From Parasponia andersonii (taxonomy: Eukaryota; Streptophyta; Magnoliopsida; Rosales; Cannabaceae), in assembly GCA_002914805.1 (NCBI GenBank), contig JXTB01000105.1, forward strand, positions 695,993-759,992: a DNA stretch of 64,000 nucleotides, written 5' to 3'. The notes below the pieces were generated by a model, which worked only from the letters and a program-made list of their open reading frames with translations, had not been told where the DNA came from and ran no database searches. Positions 58,223 to 64,000 of this stretch are shown in pieces (the first letter of the stretch is position 1; each line of letters begins with the position of its first letter). Both the position numbers and the translations under genes were made by a program.

Positions 58223-58769
58223 CGTTTTGGACTAAACTAACCATGCAAGAATTCTTCATCACTAAAATGTTTTCGACCGAGGTAATCGTTTTTCCTACTG
58301 GGCATTTTATGCTCACTCCCTCTACCTTCTTCCTCGTGTGGTGTCCAGTGCGATCTTGGTGATCAAGAGGAGTAAGAGGTCATCTTGACTGTAGTTCGTT
58401 TCTTGGTAATGCTAGAAGCTTGTCGTCATGGTATTTGGATTGTTTGGGTTTTGTTTAGCATTAAACCAAGATTACTGCTTTCTATTTTGTCTGTGAACTT
58501 ATGTATGTCATTCTGGGATTTGAGTTTCGTTGTGGATGATGATGATTCTTAGACTTATATTTGATTTCGCGTTTTTAAATAAATATTCGATCTATGTTTA
58601 ATGGTGTATACGAACTGTGAGAGTAGTTCAAGAGATGAAATTCTAATTATTTTATTTAAAGAGAGCATTTATAAAACTAAAACTTTTGACACTTTTCAAA
58701 TAAATCAAGTAAGTTTTCATCTTTGTGAAATTTTCTTTCTGCCACTAGCCCGAATTTTGGGTCGTGACG
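56913..58769 (+). mobile_element. solo LTR of a Ty3/gypsy-type element
   Basis: About 1.86 kb starting TATAATAGCCCACCGGCG and ending CCCGAATTTTGGGTCGTGACG, an ending seen in many plant gypsy LTRs. No gag or pol sequence follows. The region holds GC-rich and LTR-like blocks (GTGGCACTGCATGCCCCACC near 57847) and a long TA microsatellite at 58165-58215. Flanking 5-mers CATAC and TCTAC match only partly, so the exact ends are not certain. Confidence 0.55.
58165..58215. repeat. TA microsatellite inside the solo LTR
   Basis: About 25 uninterrupted TA units. Confidence 0.9.
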
Positions 58770-60219
58770 TCTACCACCAAACAATAAATTATATAGCATA
58801 TTAGATTGAATGAATACTCATGCTACCAAACTAATTATTTAAGTTATTCTTCCATCGCTCTCTCTTCACCTCTTTCCATCCTCTTACAAATCCCTCCCGT
58901 AGTCTAGAATCAATCATATTCTATAAAAATAGACCCACATCAAGATAATGCAAATCGAAGACATTACTTTTATGACACGTTTACATAATTGTAATTATAA
59001 ATCTAAATAAAAGAGAGTGAATCCAAATAATATACGTAAGAATGAGAAATTATTAATTGTATCATCTACTTAAATCAATAGAGAAGGTGATCAAAATCAT
59101 GTCCTATATTTTTTTAATCAAGAAAAAGAAATCGGAATGTTATACACGTGGCTCATTTGGCACACAAAATCCAATTAGACTATCAAACGAGATTAGATTA
59201 GACTATATTGTACTATCTAGCACTATAGTGTGTTTGGTGCAATACATGACTAAAGCCTAAATTATAATAAAAACTTTCCTTAATCCAATTTTAATCATGT
59301 TTTATTTATAAATAAGTAGATATATATTTACAAAACTAGAAAAAATAAATGTAAATAAGTATTATATAAAATCGTATAATTTTGAATTTATTTCTGAAAA
59401 ATGAGTATATAAAAATGAAATATATTTTCTGAGTTAAATAATAAAACTACAATTTAATTAACATATATATTTAGAAATTTTCTATATAAAAAAAAAAAAA
59501 AACCGTAATCCCGGGGAAAGGGTATTAAAAAGGGAGCAAAACACTTTTGTCCAGTCCTCCCTAAAGCCCAAGCGTGGATCCCATCCTGTAATCCGGCACC
59601 CCAGCCAAGATTACCCATTCAATATTCTCATATTTCTTTTAGGCAATTATAATAAGAAGAGTTTATAAGGGCAATTAGTATTCTAAAATTTTAGTGATAG
59701 AAAATAAATGACGAATTTATAAAGAATAATGCCGTTTCTTTGGGATTTGGGAGAACCGCAGTCCACTTCTCTCCCTTTCTTAGGGAATCATTACCAACAT
59801 ACATATGATTTCCATTCCCCTTGCAATAAACATATTAACTAAAGCAAATGCACCTGATCTGCATCAAGTGGATCACACCACTGTCACTAAGAAAAATTCC
59901 AAATAAATTGGTTCAATAACAAAGCTAACAGTAAATAACAGCCGTCTTTCAACTGATTCACCATGTCTCTAGGCATGCCACTATAGATTTTACTACTCCG
60001 AAGTGAAGTATAAGAAGCAACTCCTTTCAGAAAAATGATCCAAGAAACGCAGGAGGCAATATGAAAGGGAAAAATAAATAAAAGGGTAGGCATACAAAGA
60101 AGGCCCAAGTGCCCAAGCAAACGGGGCTGAATCTCTTTTTTGGCCGCCCTCGTATTTTTACCCCCTATTCTTGTTAAGAAAATGTTACAATGGCCAGAAA
60201 ACAAATCAAGAAACAAAAC
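58770..60219. other. spacer and RPN9 3' region, with a MITE-like stretch
   Basis: At about 59145-59630 the phrases GGCTCATTTGGCACACAAAA, TGTGTTTGGTGCAATACA and TAATCCGGCACCCCAGCC look like parts of a MITE, but I cannot pair its ends. The last 300-350 bases are the probable 3' untranslated region of the minus-strand RPN9 gene. Confidence 0.4.
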
Positions 60220-63144
60220 TCACGATGCAACCAAATCAGGTGTTTCTGCCTCGATGGATAACAATGCAGTGTGCACTTTATCCAACCAGTTGTCCAGTCT
60301 GTCACGCAACGACTTGATCTGTGGAATCCCCAGCACTCTTGGTTGCACCCAGGAAACATGGACTGTGCCCTCAACTTGATCAATTATGCCCTCGATCAGA
60401 TGAACCTGCAACAAAAACTCTCCTACTGTTAGCAACAGAGTAATCGTCATATACTGTAAACCAACAACAAAAAGATCCTTAACAAGGCAGAAGTTAGTCC
60501 CACAACCAGACAGAAAACAAACATCACTAACAAGAAATGAAACATGCACGGTGCACCAACTGTTTCTTAGAAGAAAACCAGGATGAAAAAATGACTACTA
60601 AGCTAGTTTTCCAACATCAAGGCAAATTACCAACTAGACAAGGATCGGCAGGTCCAAACAAAATCCACGAGACTACTTAATGAAAAGTTTGTAATTTAGA
60701 TCCAAAAAACATAGTACTCTGTTGTAGTTACAATGAACGTAGTGTTTACTCTTCATCATTCTCTCCAAATCTATAATGAAGAAGGAACGCATGTAACAAA
60801 ATCAAGGTGGAGACATGACATAGCATAAAACTAAAAAGCTAGAGAAGACAACACAAGGGAGCCAGAGACACCATTTTTTAGACAAGCAACAGTCTGAAGG
60901 TTCAATACATACTCTTCTATTAGCTCATACAAAGCTCTTCAAAATACAGTAATAGTACAAATAAAAATAGGACAATGATGCTATTTATGTACTAGGAAGT
61001 ACCTCTTGAATTGATCTCACTGTCAGTATTGCTAGATTTTGAAAAAAAAAAACCCCCACAAAAAAGCATAGAACCTTCGAATTAAACTCATGTAACTGCC
61101 AAAAACCCATCTATAGACAATAATAAAGAAAAATGTAGTTGTTTTACGTCCCCCACCCCCAACTAAAAAAAAAAAAGGAGAGTCTACCTCAGCTGGGCCA
61201 TACTACATAAGGGGCCATCAAAAAAGGGCTAATAATGATAACAAGATCAAGAAAGAATTTTAATCAGTTCAGTGTTTATCAAGGTTTCAAGTGAAGAACT
61301 TACAGAAAGGCTCTTCATAAGAAGGCGCTCCACATCCTCGATGGAAAGCTTAGTGCGCTCAGCAATGACATTCAAAGGTATAGTCCTGTCGTCAGATGAC
61401 CGGCTGCAAGAAAATACAACACCAACTTGGTTAAACTAAACAGAAAGAAGAAAAAATAAAAAACCAATCCTTTAGTAATGACCCAAAATGAACCGAACCT
61501 GAAGATGATTTCCATCAAGCAAAGAATGTTAATCTTTTCAAGTAGCTTCTTCTCATTTTCGACTAATGCAGGTTGAGCCCTCAGAGCAGCATTGTGCACA
61601 CGACATAATTCCTGATAGCGCACTAAATCACCAGAGTTGAAGGCTTGAAGAATATAGTACAGCCACTCAACCTTTGCCCCTAGAAGACTCTTAATCTGAA
61701 CAAGTTGTCATAAGATGTTATTACAAAAAACCAGGACAATAAATAAGAGCACAAAAGCACCTACAATTCATTCAGCATAGAACATGCAGCTGGAATGCAT
61801 GCTACCAACTAAAGATGGTGGAGATGCAATTGAATATATCAATAAAATCACTAACAGACGTGAAAAAGAGATGGTACCCACATAAGCAACGGAAAATCTC
61901 ATAGAAAGTTCACTTCATTTCTAAACCCATGTTTAAAAGGAACACAAAAATCATATTACTTCCATTATAAAACATTCACACATGCGCTTATTTATATATG
62001 TATTTATTTTGGCCTCAATACACATTATTTGACAAACCCAACTGACCATATAGATGCCATGCAGTTAACCAACAGTATCTTTCATGTTCTAACAGTTGCA
62101 GTCACGAGAGTAAAAGCAGTGTTGTATTATCAATACCATAATTATTTTCTACAAAATAGCATACTCAAATAACTTGACAACTACTCAATCATATCAGAAT
62201 CATAACCATGGCTTAATCTCCAGGCTTCGACGTACAAACTTTTCCGAAAAATGATATTGACATCCCAGTTCATATTTTCTGGTGCAAATCATTACCACAC
62301 ATACAAACCAAATCGTCTCTTTGCAACATGCTTGTTCAGTCTTTGGACACCATAGTGGCTTCCTTCGCATAGGAGGATACGCAGCCCAAGGAAAAAAAGT
62401 ATATAATTAATAATTTAATATGATTTTTATCAGCACACAACTAGCCTGTTCTCCTGGTTAGGATGTGACACTGGTGTCCTCTTCAAAACTTAAGCTTTAG
62501 AGGGTTAAATTTGAGTCATCTAAATGTCATTGACTCAAAACCAATTCTTTTTTGCAAAAGCACGTTAAAGTCAGTTCACACATTCTCCAATTCCTACCCG
62601 CATGACTTCATAAATTTCCTTGTTATGTTGCTGAGCCTTCTTAATCATTAAATTTGCAGCCATTTAAGTCTTCTATTGATGGCCTGTTCCTGTCTTTTAG
62701 AATGTTTTCTTGAGTGCTCCAAAATTCGTAGGTCAGAATGCTACAGACAAAAACAATCATATACGTGGCATCTCTTGTGAGCCAATATCACTACTATTAA
62801 AGATTTCACTTTGTGCTAGTACACCTCAGGATGATATATAACTATATATATTGGAGAAAGTATGCCAAAGCACTAAGAGTTTAAGTCACAGAGATCGAAA
62901 AATTGTCATCACATTCATCATGAACTGCTGGAGCAACTAATGCAAGTCGAGTAACAAAAAAAAAGGGAAAATATATAATCATATAAATGATAGATTTATA
63001 TGTTTTATATATTTACATATATGTACATATATAATATTTGTACTTGGGCAGAGATATTCTTACAAGAGGATGTGCCAGCAGCTCCCCAAAGTTGTAGATA
63101 TTATCTCCCAGCAGTGCAGAAAGAGATAAATCAAATGCCAAGTC
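60220..63144 (-). CDS. RPN9: 26S proteasome lid subunit RPN9 (PSMD13), last four exons
   Basis: Non-ATPase subunit of the 19S lid, a PCI-domain scaffold of the 26S proteasome. Exons on minus: 63144-63064, 61695-61499, 61403-61304 and 60405-60220, giving 187 residues and a stop (TGA at 60222-60220), all with GT-AG borders and consistent phases. Recognised blocks are LAFDLSLSALLGDNIYNFGE, LLGAKVEWLYYILQAFNSGD, YQELCRVHNAALRAQPALVE, INILCLMEIIFSRSSDDRTI, LSIEDVERLLMKSLS (winged-helix part of the PCI domain) and the ending VEGTVHVSWVQPRVLGIPQI...ETPDLVAS, very close to plant RPN9 as I know it. The first half (about 200 residues) is missing because its exons lie beyond the right edge. No lesion is seen. 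Confidence 0.95.
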
Positions 63145-64000
63145 CTATAAAATTGTACAAAGAATCAAAATTCTGAAACTAACAGTCAAAAACAGGAACA
63201 AAAATTCTATCCATGCCCCTTAAAATTTCTTTCAAGAGGTTCTAATTTAGAGATTAAATTCCAAAGAATTTCAAATTGACTTCTTTTGTCAGCTGGCCAG
63301 AAACCAAACGTGTTTATATATAATGCCAATTTTTCCAACATAGGACAACAAGTGAATAAGCACAATTTTCCCACCAAATTGGCATTTGCATAAAATGGTT
63401 CTCATAAGTCAAAAATACCACAGCATGGTACGAGAAGCCTATGCAAGGAAACTGCTTATCAATATATTCACAGACACAGGAATCTTCTCCTCGTTTGAAC
63501 AAATTATAGAACTATGAATAAATTCATAAGGCGTGAGAGAAGAATAACAGACTATAATTTTTCTGTCTCTGCTTCACATTGAAAGGCACGATAGCCTCTC
63601 TTTCTTTCCTTTTAAATGAAAAAAAAAAAGAAATAAATAAAACACGCACACACACATGCACCCCCACCAAATAACGGTATGCTCAAGGGTTGAAGATCAC
63701 AAGTCCTAGGATGGAGCACAAACATATTAGCTTGCATGCTACTAGCTTCAGCTTGTCTAGAATAACTCAAACCATTATCACAGGATTCCATACATTGCCC
63801 AAACTGGCTTATCCCATTCCCATTATCTTTACAATTTAACTGAAACCTTCTAAATTTGTAACTCAAATCCTTCTATAGCATATTTGAAGGCCAGTATTTA
63901 TGCTAAAGAAGCACAATAACTAAAGTAATTAAATAAAAAAATATACCACATGCATCTAAAGAGTGGGACATATGCCATGCCAAAAACAATGTCTAAAGGA
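63145..64000 (-). other. RPN9 intron, continuing past the window edge
   Basis: No exon of RPN9 is recognisable here, so this is probably one intron longer than 850 bases. It holds a CA-rich tract near 63642-63660 and small ORFs without recognisable content. Confidence 0.6.

Noticed and set aside
55641..58870. A larger MITE starting ACTATGTTTGGCAGC and ending near 58830 around GCTACCAAACTA, with the second hAT and the solo LTR nested in it
   Set aside because: The two ends match over only a few bases and the sequence between does not show paired arms.

Overview
The window is nuclear DNA of a flowering plant, most likely a eudicot. It is AT-rich, its genes are split by GT-AG introns, it carries a CC-NB-LRR immune-receptor pair, and it is full of plant-type transposons (Ty3 LTR element, TRIM, LINE, hAT, MITEs). 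I cannot name the species from sequence alone.

Layout. 1-5 kb: end of a MITE, then a complete nine-exon cytosolic-type branched-chain aminotransferase gene. 5-11 kb: decayed DNA with a minus-strand LINE remnant, three diverged copies of an unidentified module, short exact tandem duplications, and a broken first exon of a WAV3-type RING E3 ligase gene. 11.4-18.6 kb: promoter and eleven exons of the nucleolar rRNA 2'-O-methyltransferase SPB1, with telo-box and site II motifs typical of ribosome-biogenesis genes. 19.6-23.5 kb: a dead hAT element with a BED-finger transposase. 25.4-26.2 kb: three neighbouring copies of the MITE that also opens the window.

27.2-39.0 kb is the most striking part. 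A CC-NB-LRR (NLR) gene is cut in two by a 9.1-kb Ty3/gypsy-type element, with matching LTRs and an exact 5-bp target duplication (GTGGG). Joining the flanks at the duplication restores the NLR reading frame. The element lies antisense to the NLR and has lost most of gag-pol. It keeps a 99-bp tandem array and a decayed, intron-containing gene on the opposite strand that resembles the Transposase_28 type proteins of plant gypsy elements. The inner LTR also supplies an ATG in frame with the downstream NLR half. At 46.2-49.0 kb lies an intact 949-residue paralogue of the same NLR. Between the two are a 150-bp minisatellite and a TRIM element interrupted by a solo LTR.

49-64 kb: a broken partial copy of the aminotransferase gene, several non-autonomous DNA transposons (two hAT-like ones with matched 8-bp target duplications), a second solo LTR, and at the right edge, on the minus strand, the last four exons of the 26S proteasome lid subunit RPN9.

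Four genes look functional: BCAT, SPB1, the intact NLR and RPN9 (partial). They have unrelated jobs (amino-acid metabolism, ribosome assembly, immunity, protein turnover). The NLR pair is the only functional cluster. I saw no CRISPR array, and I did not recognise any tRNA or rRNA gene. Exon borders were placed by eye from splice signals and reading frame.
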